A stretch of DNA of 33,005 nt from a virus: positions 1-33,005 of the IMG/VR virus record IMGVR_UViG_3300035698_010390, one strand, 5' to 3'. Under the pieces are notes generated by a model. It saw nothing but the letters and a program-made list of their open reading frames with translations. It searched no databases and had not been told where the DNA came from. A program made the position numbers and the translations under genes. Positions 1 to 5,338 of this stretch are shown here, one piece after another (within the stretch, counting starts at the first letter, position 1; every line of letters begins with the position of its first letter).

Positions 1-287
1 CACGCCCTAACGACGCTAACGCCAGCGCCATCTGCCAGAAACGGGTTCGTGACCCACATGAACAGCAGAGCATCCTTGGCCGCACACTGCTCGACGGGGA
101 GCGCGCGTATCTCGTCGAGACTCATAGGGTTGTAATGCGCCTCGACGCCAACCTGTAACCTCGTATCGGCGCCTTCTTTGCCTCGCCCTCCGTTGCCTAC
201 TATGGCCCTGGGTGATCCGTACCGCCAGGGCGGATCTGCAATGATCGCCCCGTACCTATTTTTTGCAAACTCAGAAAGGTTCTTCAT
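1..287 (-). CDS. MT-A70 family DNA N6-adenine methyltransferase, partial (3' end beyond the window)
   Basis: The first 95 codons of a minus-strand gene that runs off the left edge. The N-terminus starts MKNLSEFAKNRYGAIIADPP, and the DPPW catalytic motif sits at residues 18-21. A later HYNPMSLDEI segment and ALLFMWVTNPFL are typical of MT-A70 enzymes, which transfer a methyl group from SAM to adenine N6. In phages these usually protect DNA from restriction. The ATG is preceded by a GTGAGG-like ribosome binding site. It overlaps by four bases (ATGA) a GC-rich reading frame that follows the EF-Tu fragment. Base composition is GC-rich, unlike the genes to its right. The family is clear; the target site cannot be told. 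Confidence 0.85.
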   Translation of the reverse strand, partial: MKNLSEFAKNRYGAIIADPPWRYGSPRAIVGNGGRGKEGADTRLQVGVEAHYNPMSLDEIRALPVEQCAAKDALLFMWVTNPFLADGAGVSVVRA

Positions 288-360
288 ATCCTCACTTCTC
301 CGTATCCGTAGAGCGCGGGCGCTCGTTCCATCGTGTCGCCAGGTAGATCCCAAGGCGACC

Positions 361-624
361 TCACTCCAATGTATTCTTAATATAATCGGCATGTCCGGGG
401 CAATCAATATGAGCGTAGTTTCTCGTCTCTGTCTCATATTGGACGTGAGATGTATTGATTGTAATCCCTCTTTCCTTTTCCTCTGGTGCCTTATCAATCT
501 CATCAAAGCTCATCACCTTTCCACCTACAAGGTGGGATTGAATCTTGGTAATAGCTGCTGTCAAAGTAGTCTTGCCATGGTCGACATGACCAATGGTTCC
601 GACATTCACATGTATCTTCTTCAT
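361..624 (-). CDS. Truncated elongation factor Tu, N-terminal GTPase part only
   Basis: An 87-residue protein that matches the first part of bacterial EF-Tu almost residue for residue: P-loop GHVDHGKT at 12-19, switch I RGITI at 52-56 and DCPGH at 74-78. A full EF-Tu is about 395 residues. Here homology stops at HADYIKN (about residue 84), so the NKxD and SAL guanine motifs and domains 2 and 3 are missing. The ATG has a good AAAGGA site and lies just downstream of tRNA-Ser. GC content jumps exactly where homology ends. In the -1 frame the GC-rich sequence stays open for about 29 more codons and stops by overlapping the methyltransferase start, so the gene may be a chimera, a truncation or an assembly join. 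As it stands it should not bind GTP or tRNA normally. Confidence 0.8.
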   Translation of the reverse strand: MKKIHVNVGTIGHVDHGKTTLTAAITKIQSHLVGGKVMSFDEIDKAPEEKERGITINTSHVQYETETRNYAHIDCPGHADYIKNTLE

Positions 625-645
625 TTTAATTTCCTTTAATTTTAT

Positions 646-735
646 TGGCGGAAGATGAAGGGGTCGAACCTTCGTGGACGGTTAAGTCCAACCTCGGGTT
701 AGCAACCCGGCACATTACCACTCTGTCAATCTTCC
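646..735 (-). tRNA. tRNA-Ser(GCT)
   Basis: A class II tRNA with encoded CCA. The acceptor stem GGAAGAT/ATCTTCC is perfect over 7 bp and the discriminator is G. The anticodon loop TTGCTAA gives anticodon GCT. A long variable arm follows, and the T arm is GAAGG-TTCGACC-CCTTC. Its 5' end overlaps the last codons of the neighbouring open frame. Confidence 0.93.
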
Positions 736-1032
736 TTGGGCCGCACCATGCTCTTCTAACTCAGTTAGCTGCATATTTATAATTGCTTCCGCACTTATTG
801 GGAATAGCTTCCAGGGCTGCACTGATACTTTCTCAGACCCTTTGGAAGTTATAGAGTACCATTTTTTCCCGCTGAAAAATTCATTTCGGTGGGCAACTCT
901 CAGTGTTATGTTTCCTGCCTTGGTTATCTTTATAACTTCTCCAAAGACTACTTTTCCAAACGAGTTTTGAGACAAAGCGTATCCATAATACTGGCCAATC
1001 TTAATCTCTGTTCTGAGCGCATTCAAAATCAA
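715..1032 (-). CDS. Hypothetical protein, 105 aa
   Basis: No family recognised. The start is a TTG with an AAGGA site seven bases upstream; the nearby ATG stops after one codon. The sequence looks like a small beta-rich protein (ALSQNSFGKVVFGEVIKITK, then ITLRVAHRN). The reading frame ends 21 bases inside tRNA-Ser(GCT), which is unusual, so the last residues may be wrong or the stop may be displaced by an indel. It lies between tRNA-Phe and tRNA-Ser and is probably co-transcribed with them. Confidence 0.6.
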   Translation of the reverse strand: MILNALRTEIKIGQYYGYALSQNSFGKVVFGEVIKITKAGNITLRVAHRNEFFSGKKWYSITSKGSEKVSVQPWKLFPISAEAIINMQLTELEEHGAAQGRLTEW

Positions 1033-1048
1033 TTCATTATCCTTTTAT

Positions 1049-1123
1049 TGGCGGGCCAAATTGGTATCGAACCAATCTCTCAGGTTCTTCAAACCTGAGC
1101 TAATCCATCTCAGCCATTGACCC
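1049..1123 (-). tRNA. tRNA-Phe(GAA)
   Basis: Acceptor stem GGGTCAA pairs with TTGGCCC (one G-U), with discriminator G and encoded CCA. Anticodon stem CAGGT/ACCTG carries loop TTGAAGA, anticodon GAA. T arm is ATTGG-TTCGATA-CCAAT. It is separated from tRNA-Cys by only five bases. Confidence 0.92.
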
Positions 1124-1128
1124 TCGTT

Positions 1129-1200
1129 TGGAAGTTCCCTTGAGACTTGAACTCAATCTAACTGGGTTGCAATCAGCTACCGCCTCTTGGCGTAGGAACC
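1129..1200 (-). tRNA. tRNA-Cys(GCA)
   Basis: Acceptor stem GGTTCCT pairs with GGGAACT, and the discriminator is U (T in DNA), which is the cysteine identity base. CCA is encoded. Anticodon loop TTGCAAC gives GCA. The anticodon stem has an A-C mismatch next to the loop. T arm is TTGAG-TTCAAGT-CTCAA. Confidence 0.88.
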
Positions 1201-1219
1201 TTATCCATGTCTTCTCTCA

Positions 1220-1441
1220 TCAGTCTTCTTCCTCTCCGAGCCAAGCCAAGCTTGCACGGATCAGGTGATAATAATCACCACTCATTGCCAAATCGGCGTA
1301 TGTGTTAACGTGCTGTCCTTGTCCAGAGCGCCGCATGGCTTGGCTGACATGGGCAATGATGCTGAAGGCGTTCCCGTCGACACCGACCAATGTGCCCCCA
1401 GGCGCAACGTAATCTTCTGGCAATTTATAATCTTCTGTCAT
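1220..1441 (-). CDS. Small conserved-looking phage protein, 73 aa
   Basis: Acidic N-terminus, then GNAFSIIAHVSQAMRRSG, a Thr/Tyr-containing segment, and MSGDYYHLIRAS near the end. Short phage proteins with a VGVDGNAF-like opening and a closing AMSGDY-like motif are common, but I cannot assign a function. Start is ATG with AGGAG seven bases upstream. It sits alone between tRNA-Cys and tRNA-His. Confidence 0.75.
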   Translation of the reverse strand: MTEDYKLPEDYVAPGGTLVGVDGNAFSIIAHVSQAMRRSGQGQHVNTYADLAMSGDYYHLIRASLAWLGEEED

Positions 1442-1571
1442 CTTAACTCCTGTGACTATATGTTTGGACAGGTGGAGTTATTAGGGGTTATCTCCCTCAT
1501 TCACTCCTTTTCGTACCACGCAATCTTTGCCTGACGCGCAATGGAAGGACACCTGAATCTGCCCTGGCAAG
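1442..1571 (-). other. Short stretch with only tiny open frames
   Basis: Between the 73-residue gene and tRNA-His. On the minus strand it holds a strong AAGGAG site before a 14-codon frame (MREITPNNSTCPNI), and the end of another frame (ARQAKIAWYEKE) just before that site. These may be a leader peptide and the remnant of a frameshifted small gene. I see no RNA gene here. Confidence 0.25.
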
Positions 1572-1646
1572 TGGGTTGCAGTCGGGGATCGAACCCTGTT
1601 CTCCGGTTTCACAGACCGGCACTTTAACCAAATAAGCTAACTGCAA
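1572..1646 (-). tRNA. tRNA-His(GTG)
   Basis: Acceptor stem TTGCAGT/ACTGCAA is perfect over 7 bp, with C at position 73 and encoded CCA. Anticodon stem CCGGT/ACCGG carries loop CTGTGAA, anticodon GTG. T arm is CAGGG-TTCGATC-CCCGA. The base before position 1 is T, not the G(-1) that normally pairs with C73 in bacterial tRNA-His. Confidence 0.9.
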
Positions 1647-1653
1647 ATTGATT

Positions 1654-1727
1654 TGGAACGAGTAGACGGGATCGAACCGACATGTTCAGATTGGAAATCT
1701 GACATTCTACCGTTGAATTATACTCGC
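1654..1727 (-). tRNA. tRNA-Gly(TCC)
   Basis: Acceptor stem GCGAGTA pairs with TACTCGT (one G-U), with discriminator U and encoded CCA, both usual for tRNA-Gly. Anticodon stem TCAGA/TCTGA carries loop TTTCCAA, anticodon TCC. It has a standard GGTTCGATCC T arm. Confidence 0.92.
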
Positions 1728-2180
1728 ACATTTACTCAACTCTCCACCGGCTGGACTTGAAAGACGACCCTCTTCAGTTTCCATCTGAGTCAGTTGTTCT
1801 TCCAGCCTCAACAACCTCTTTTTTCTTTGAGCCGCCTTTTCTCTTCTATCATTCTCTTGAACTTCCTTCAGGAAGTTTTTTGCTTTTATTTTACTCGGGG
1901 CATCTTCGATCTGCTTAATCGAAAGTTCTTTGAACTTGGTAAGAACCCAAGGGTAATTTTTAGATTGACTAAAGCTGTGGATGACGAAGACCAGATTTAC
2001 GAATGTAGCTGCGCTTGCTCCTACAGCAAGCATCGCTGGCCCTACATCGTTTCTCCAATTATCTACATTTAAATAGCAAAGTATTGTCAGTCCAGTTGCT
2101 AAAAGAGGGCTCAGTAAATGTGTCCAAGACAGAACCTGATTTTTAACCAGATTGACTCTGTATCTCGTTCTGATTTTCAC
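1707..2180 (-). CDS. Small membrane protein, about 157 aa
   Basis: Two hydrophobic segments (HLLSPLLATGLTILCYL and GPAMLAVGASAATFVNLVFV) are followed by a charged, probably coiled-coil tail rich in Lys, Arg and Glu. I chose a GTG start with AAGGAA upstream; a longer frame would run back into tRNA-Pro. The open frame ends inside tRNA-Gly. If one G is restored in the GGG run near the end, the protein would instead stop at 1732, just before the tRNA, which is more natural. Function unknown; an inner-membrane protein is the most that can be said. Confidence 0.6.
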   Translation of the reverse strand: MKIRTRYRVNLVKNQVLSWTHLLSPLLATGLTILCYLNVDNWRNDVGPAMLAVGASAATFVNLVFVIHSFSQSKNYPWVLTKFKELSIKQIEDAPSKIKAKNFLKEVQENDRREKAAQRKKRLLRLEEQLTQMETEEGRLSSPAGGELSKCASIIQR

Positions 2181-2195
2181 TTCTAGTTCCTTAGT

Positions 2196-2272
2196 TGGTC
2201 GGGAGAGCAGGATTTGAACCTGCGACCTCATGCTTCCAAAGCACACACGCTACCAGACTGCGCTACCTCCCG
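2196..2272 (-). tRNA. tRNA-Pro(TGG)
   Basis: Acceptor stem CGGGAGG pairs with TCTCCCG, with discriminator A and encoded CCA. The anticodon stem is TGTGC/GCATG and loop TTTGGAA gives anticodon TGG. T arm is GCAGG-TTCAAAT-CCTGC. Confidence 0.94.
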
Positions 2273-2392
2273 ATGTGAGTGAAGCCCTTGGGTTCAAGGG
2301 TAATGTTTGGCGTGTACTATTGCAACCCGGCGCAAGACCACTCCTGCCGCGCCTCCAATTTGTTAACTTCTCCATCATAGATGCCGACGCGG

Positions 2393-2686
2393 TTATGGGA
2401 GAAAACACTCTGTGTACTTCTCGATCAATTCGCTTGGAGCAAGTAGCCACTCCTTCGGTCTAAAGTCTGTCACGTCGCCAAACACATCCAATTCATTTTG
2501 GCAAAAGGCATGTGCGGCAGCTTCAAACACTTGGTTGTCGACTACACAAATGACTCCCATACCTGGGTACTGGTCAAATGTCTCAGGCTTACTAATCCTC
2601 TTTGCCCCGGTGGCAATCAGTTTCTGAGCTTTTCCGTTAGCTCCCAGTGAATTGCCGTCAAGATCCCGATTTAGATAAAATCCCAT
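2393..2686 (-). CDS. Hypothetical protein, 97 aa, probably frameshifted at its 3' end
   Basis: No family recognised. The internal ATG (MGFYLNRDLDGNSLGANGKA) has a clear GAGGAATAAT site and is preferred to a longer frame. The middle contains GVICVVDNQVFEAAAHAF. The open frame stops at 2393, but re-reading one T at the TTTT run (2402-2405) continues it in a coherent way to a stop at 2317-2319. That ending contains RVGIYDGEVNKLEARQEW and fills the otherwise empty space up to tRNA-Pro, so a single missing base is likely. Confidence 0.6.
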   Translation of the reverse strand: MGFYLNRDLDGNSLGANGKAQKLIATGAKRISKPETFDQYPGMGVICVVDNQVFEAAAHAFCQNELDVFGDVTDFRPKEWLLAPSELIEKYTECFLP

Positions 2687-2765
2687 ATTATTCCTCGTTT
2701 GTCTTTCATCATGTCTCGTCTGTAGCAAGGGTAGGGACCGAACGGATGCCCGCCAAGGTCTTTTT

Positions 2766-2841
2766 TGGTAGCGGGAGAGGGTACTGCCCCCTGCTGTTCT
2801 GAATGGCTTATGAGACCATTAGGCCACTTAGACTCCCCACT
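2766..2841 (-). tRNA. tRNA-like gene with CAT anticodon, imperfect arms
   Basis: Total length 76 with encoded CCA. Acceptor stem AGTGGGG pairs with TCCCGCT over 7 bp (two G-U). Anticodon stem ATGGT/GCCAT carries the standard loop CTCATAA, anticodon CAT (Met, or Ile if modified). However the D arm is short and pairs poorly. The T loop reads GGCAGTA or GCAGTAC and lacks TTCRA. It may be a decayed tRNA, an unusual phage tRNA, or one damaged by assembly errors. Confidence 0.5.
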
Positions 2842-2850
2842 ATGTTTGTT

Positions 2851-2936
2851 TGGCGGAAGGTAGAGGGTTCGAACCCCAAACTTTACGTCCCCCTGGTATT
2901 CAACACCAGTTACCGGCCACTCCAGTAGTACCTTCC
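2851..2936 (-). tRNA. tRNA-Ser(TGA)
   Basis: Class II tRNA with acceptor stem GGAAGGT/ACCTTCC, discriminator G and encoded CCA. Anticodon stem CTGGT/ACCAG carries loop GTTGAAT, anticodon TGA. There is a long variable arm, and the T loop is TTCGAAC. A perfect hairpin touches its 5' end. Confidence 0.9.
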
Positions 2937-2968
2937 ACCTAAGTGCGAATTTTATTTCGCACTTAGGT
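2937..2968. repeat. Perfect 13-bp inverted repeat (hairpin) at the 5' edge of tRNA-Ser(TGA)
   Basis: The arms CCTAAGTGCGAA and TTCGCACTTAGG, plus one flanking A-T pair, enclose a 6-base loop. In the minus-strand transcript the hairpin comes directly before tRNA-Ser and has no U-run after it, so it is not a standard terminator for that direction. It could be a tRNA processing or stability element. Confidence 0.6.
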
Positions 2969-2999
2969 TATTAAATTGTCAAAGATTCTTAGTTACTTT

Positions 3000-3110
3000 A
3001 TGGTTGAATATGAAAATAAAAATTCCTTGGATTGTCGTAAAGGCGAAGTAACCTTTTCAGTGATTATCTTGGCAGTAATTGCCTTAATAATTGCTTGCTC
3101 CTGTCTCTAA
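3000..3110 (+). CDS. Possible 36-aa single-pass membrane micro-protein
   Basis: The only plausible plus-strand gene. It has a charged start (MVEYENKNSLDCRKGEV), then one hydrophobic helix (FSVIILAVIALIIACSCL) running to double stop codons. No clear ribosome binding site precedes it. It converges with the minus-strand gene ending at 3107. It fills a stretch with no minus-strand frame, but could be chance. Confidence 0.3.
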   Translation: MVEYENKNSLDCRKGEVTFSVIILAVIALIIACSCL

Positions 3111-3361
3111 TAAGAAGGGCAAGCAGACGGCATTGGCATCATCGCTGCTCTTGTTCTGTCAGCGCAGAAAAGGAAGCACCCTTTGGTGGTCTCTTCTTTG
3201 ATAACAACACAATCAAATTTGTCAAACTCTCTCTCTGCTGAGACCTTCATCTCGATTGGATCGGCATGGGCAGGATTGGTCAATTCCGAGTACATTCCTA
3301 CTGCTAACACAATATACAAAGGCATAAGAATGAGAGTGATTGTGATAAATTTTTTCAACAT
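3107..3361 (-). CDS. Small secreted or membrane-anchored Cys-containing protein, 84 aa
   Basis: The N-terminus has a lysine pair and a long hydrophobic stretch (ITLILMPLYIVLAVGMY), followed by a possible signal-peptidase site near PAHA-DP. The rest is a short domain with four cysteines (FDCVVI, KGCFLFCA, SACPSY) that could form disulfides. No family recognised. ATG with GAGGAAG upstream, one base after the stop of the preceding gene, so translation is probably coupled. Confidence 0.65.
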   Translation of the reverse strand: MLKKFITITLILMPLYIVLAVGMYSELTNPAHADPIEMKVSAEREFDKFDCVVIKEETTKGCFLFCADRTRAAMMPMPSACPSY

Positions 3362-3362
3362 T

Positions 3363-3755
3363 TTACTTCCTCTTGGGAATCTTCCCCTTCTTCATGTAAT
3401 CCTTCACCCACCTTGGGGCTTCATCATTCCCGAGAGCTTCCCGAGTCAGAATTGTATTGATTTGATGGTAGAACCCAGTTTCCGCAGTGGGGGTAAACTC
3501 GGCAGTGCCAGAGTATCTCCGATCATTGCGAGGCCAATTGTACTCGATCAGAAGTCGCGTACTAGCCCTGTCTCTACCTTCGCTTTTTTGGAAGATGTCT
3601 CCCTTTTCGAAGTTACAGTAAGTGATCCCGTAAATGAATCGCCTTACTTTCTCGCCATGTTTAGTGTCAGGCATGTACCCAATGGTAATACGCCCGTCAC
3701 CAATCTTAACATAGTGATACGAAACCTTGTCGTAACTGTCGATGATGGTTTCCAT
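3363..3755 (-). CDS. Hypothetical protein, 130 aa
   Basis: No family recognised. Mixed sequence with GDGRITIGYMPDTKHGEKVR, then a basic middle (WPRNDRRYSG) and a basic C-terminus (KKGKIPKRK) that could bind nucleic acid. It is followed after one base by the small secreted protein and preceded by an 89-residue unknown gene in the same operon. Confidence 0.7.
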   Translation of the reverse strand: METIIDSYDKVSYHYVKIGDGRITIGYMPDTKHGEKVRRFIYGITYCNFEKGDIFQKSEGRDRASTRLLIEYNWPRNDRRYSGTAEFTPTAETGFYHQINTILTREALGNDEAPRWVKDYMKKGKIPKRK

Positions 3756-3767
3756 AATAAATAGTCC

Positions 3768-4037
3768 TTAATTTCCTAGAGTGCGATAAAAATCTTTAAT
3801 ATCGCTAATAACATCGCGAGTTTTACTCTTCAAGGAGGGATCCAAGCCCGATTCCAAGAAGTCTTTGTGAAGAAAAGCCAGGTCGTACAGTGTGTCTCTT
3901 ATGTTAGGATAAATCTCCTTATCGCTTTCATATTGAGAAGCTATACTCAAGAGCAAATCGTTTGCACCTTGATAATCTTCTTGTACTAGTCTCTCTACTA
4001 CATCCTTCAAAACATAATAAAGTTTATTGTTCTGCAA
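3768..4037 (-). CDS. Hypothetical helical protein, 89 aa
   Basis: Predicted mostly alpha-helical by eye, with repeated Leu/Asp/Tyr patterns (YYVLKDVVERLVQEDYQGAN). The best start is a TTG at 4037 with AGGGA upstream, overlapping the end of the zinc-finger gene by 14 bases. No function can be assigned. Confidence 0.6.
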   Translation of the reverse strand: MQNNKLYYVLKDVVERLVQEDYQGANDLLLSIASQYESDKEIYPNIRDTLYDLAFLHKDFLESGLDPSLKSKTRDVISDIKDFYRTLGN

Positions 4038-4173
4038 GATTTAATCCCTTTTTCCAATGTTTGACACATAACCAATTGGCAGTGCCACCGTCTCTTACCC
4101 TTCCATTCTGCATCTTTTTGCAGACGTGGCAAGGTTTTTTCCTGAACTTCGACTTCTTTCTCGGGGTCTTCAT
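4024..4173 (-). CDS. Small basic zinc-finger-like protein, 49 aa
   Basis: Opens with a very basic segment (MKTPRKKSKFRKKP), then CHVCKK and later LCVKHW, giving a Cys-x2-Cys and Cys-x2-His set that could bind one zinc. It ends NLAEQ and overlaps the following gene. The size and basic charge suggest a nucleic-acid-binding protein; this is inference. It lies in a dense operon immediately upstream of an 89-residue gene. Confidence 0.6.
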   Translation of the reverse strand: MKTPRKKSKFRKKPCHVCKKMQNGRVRDGGTANWLCVKHWKKGLNLAEQ

Positions 4174-4175
4174 GG

Positions 4176-4426
4176 TTAGTTGATGAAGTTAAGCACTACC
4201 GGATCCAAGTCAACCTCCTTTCCGTTTACGAACACTGGCGGGATACCATCATCGCTCAAATCTACCCATACTTCCTCGCCAATGTTGAGGTAACCATAGA
4301 GAGATTCGACCAGCCTTTCAAGGTTCCATTTGGCACCTTCTCCGTTTAGCAATCTATCGCTAACCTTCAACTCTGCCCCGGTATCTCCAATTCCCACTTA
4401 ACGTAACTACCACTAAGGTCTGACAT
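4176..4426 (-). CDS. Hypothetical acidic protein, broken by a -1 frame offset
   Basis: An ATG at 4426 with an AGGATAAG site opens MSDLSGSYVKWELEIPG, then meets a stop at 4367. A second frame, open from 4397 to 4176 but starting at a GTG with no binding site, continues ELKVSDRLLNGEGAKWNL and ends LDPVVLNFIN. Joining them by a -1 step at the GGGG run (4376-4379) gives one sensible protein of about 83 residues. I read this as one gene with a missing base; programmed frameshifting is less likely because there is no classic slippery heptamer. Confidence 0.55.
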
Positions 4427-4445
4427 AATCTTATCCTGAATTGTT

Positions 4446-4523
4446 TGGTACACCCACTCAGACTCGAACTGAGAACCTCTCGCTTATGAGGCGAGTTATC
4501 TAACCGATTGATATTATAGGTGC
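4446..4523 (-). tRNA. tRNA with CAT anticodon: Met, or Ile2 if lysidine-modified
   Basis: A clean tRNA. Acceptor GCACCTA/TGGGTGT includes C4-G69 and C5-G68 pairs, with discriminator A and encoded CCA. D stem is TATC/GATA. Anticodon stem CTCGC/GCGAG carries loop CTCATAA. T arm is CTCAG-TTCGAGT-CTGAG. A TilS gene lies less than 1 kb away. From memory, consecutive C-G pairs at 4-69 and 5-68 favour TilS recognition of tRNA-Ile(CAU), so an isoleucine identity is a fair guess. Confidence 0.9.
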
Positions 4524-4570
4524 TTATGGTTTTCTTTATAAGATAGTCACCAGGCTTGGGCAGACAAGGA

Positions 4571-4837
4571 TTATTTCGCCGTCACTGGTGTCCAGCAGAT
4601 ATCCAGATTTACCAACATAACTTGTCGGTTTGAGTCTCCCTTGCTGATGGTACTAATCGTACCGTCTCTATATTCAAACTTTTCGGATTCATTTAACTTG
4701 CAGCAAACCCTCCGAGAGTCTGGCCCATCCATCACATAGATAAAATTCTCAGTCACTTGAACATCCGCCTGGGTGAGCGGGTAGCGGCCACTCATTTTGG
4801 ATGTGATATGAACTTCTGTCTTTCCGAAATCACTCAT
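4571..4837 (-). CDS. Hypothetical protein, 88 aa
   Basis: No family recognised. Probably a small beta-rich protein (TEVHITSKMSG, ENFIYVMDG, QVMLVNLDI). Its ATG lies within the last codons of the preceding coiled-coil gene, so the two are translationally coupled. It is followed by the CAT tRNA. Confidence 0.65.
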   Translation of the reverse strand: MSDFGKTEVHITSKMSGRYPLTQADVQVTENFIYVMDGPDSRRVCCKLNESEKFEYRDGTISTISKGDSNRQVMLVNLDICWTPVTAK

Positions 4838-5042
4838 CTTTATTCTCCCATCTTAGCATTTCATTTTCAATCTCAGCAATGCCATTAAGATGACTCTGAA
4901 TCCAATTTTGTGTTTCAGTCACAACAGCTTTGTGTCGTCTGTGTTCCTCGTCGAGCCGCAGATTTGCGTCTCTCCATTTCTGCTTTCTGTACTCAAGTAT
5001 CTCCAGAGTACGTTTTTGATATTCTGGCGACGTAGTATCCAC
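4830..5042 (-). CDS. Short coiled-coil protein, 70 aa
   Basis: Almost wholly charged and helical (TLEILEYRKQKWRDANLRL through IAEIENEMLRWENK), with heptad-like spacing. It starts at a GTG with a strong AAGGAGG site. That site lies at the base of a nested hairpin structure in the leader (5050-5113), so its initiation may be controlled. Overlaps the next gene by eight bases. Confidence 0.6.
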   Translation of the reverse strand: MDTTSPEYQKRTLEILEYRKQKWRDANLRLDEEHRRHKAVVTETQNWIQSHLNGIAEIENEMLRWENKDE

Positions 5043-5049
5043 TGCCCCT

Positions 5050-5113
5050 CCTTGCCCCGTTTGGCCTCTGGTTGACCCCTACACCGTAGGCGCGACCAGA
5101 CGCCCCGTCAAGG
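5050..5113 (-). promoter_or_regulatory. Nested stem-loop leader covering a ribosome binding site
   Basis: Three nested stems can be read on the minus strand. The outer stem is CCTTG (5109-5113) with CAAGG (5050-5054). The middle stem is TCTGGT (5095-5100) with ACCAGA (5067-5072). The inner stem is CCTAC (5086-5090) with GTAGG (5078-5082), with a 3-base loop. The outer 3' arm is part of the AAGGAGG site of the coiled-coil gene at 5042. The stretch is GC-rich. Pairing is seen directly; regulatory function is inferred. Confidence 0.4.
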
Positions 5114-5154
5114 GCTATTCTGGGCCTGGTAGGCGATCGTCTGTCTGATAAAAT

Positions 5155-5307
5155 CTAAGACTCTGCTGCCCGATCATTTGATAACCAAGGGAATCCACTT
5201 GTGTGCTTCCTCATTAGTTCCAAAAGTAACATATCCTTGTCAATAATTTCGCTGCAATTAACTACAAGTCCCTCTTCTTGTGAGATCGTGTGATCTGCCT
5301 TTGCCAT
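5155..5307 (-). CDS. Small hypothetical protein, 50 aa, probably 66 aa after frame repair
   Basis: ATG frame with sequence such as HTISQEEGLVVNCSEIIDKD and LLLELMRKHTSGFPWL. It stops after NDRAAES. Re-reading one T at TCTT gives a coherent continuation (LDFIRQTIAYQAQNSP) to a stop at 5108-5110, so one base is probably missing. Short proteins that end in a helix like this are common in phages. No function known. It follows TilS after a 31-base gap. Confidence 0.5.
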   Translation of the reverse strand: MAKADHTISQEEGLVVNCSEIIDKDMLLLELMRKHTSGFPWLSNDRAAES

Positions 5308-5338
5308 AATGACTATCACAAATGTCTTCAATCATTGA

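Noticed and set aside
2716-2765. Segment resembling a tRNA T arm and 3' end
   Set aside because: It has a TTCGGTC piece, but no matching acceptor or anticodon arm upstream could be found.
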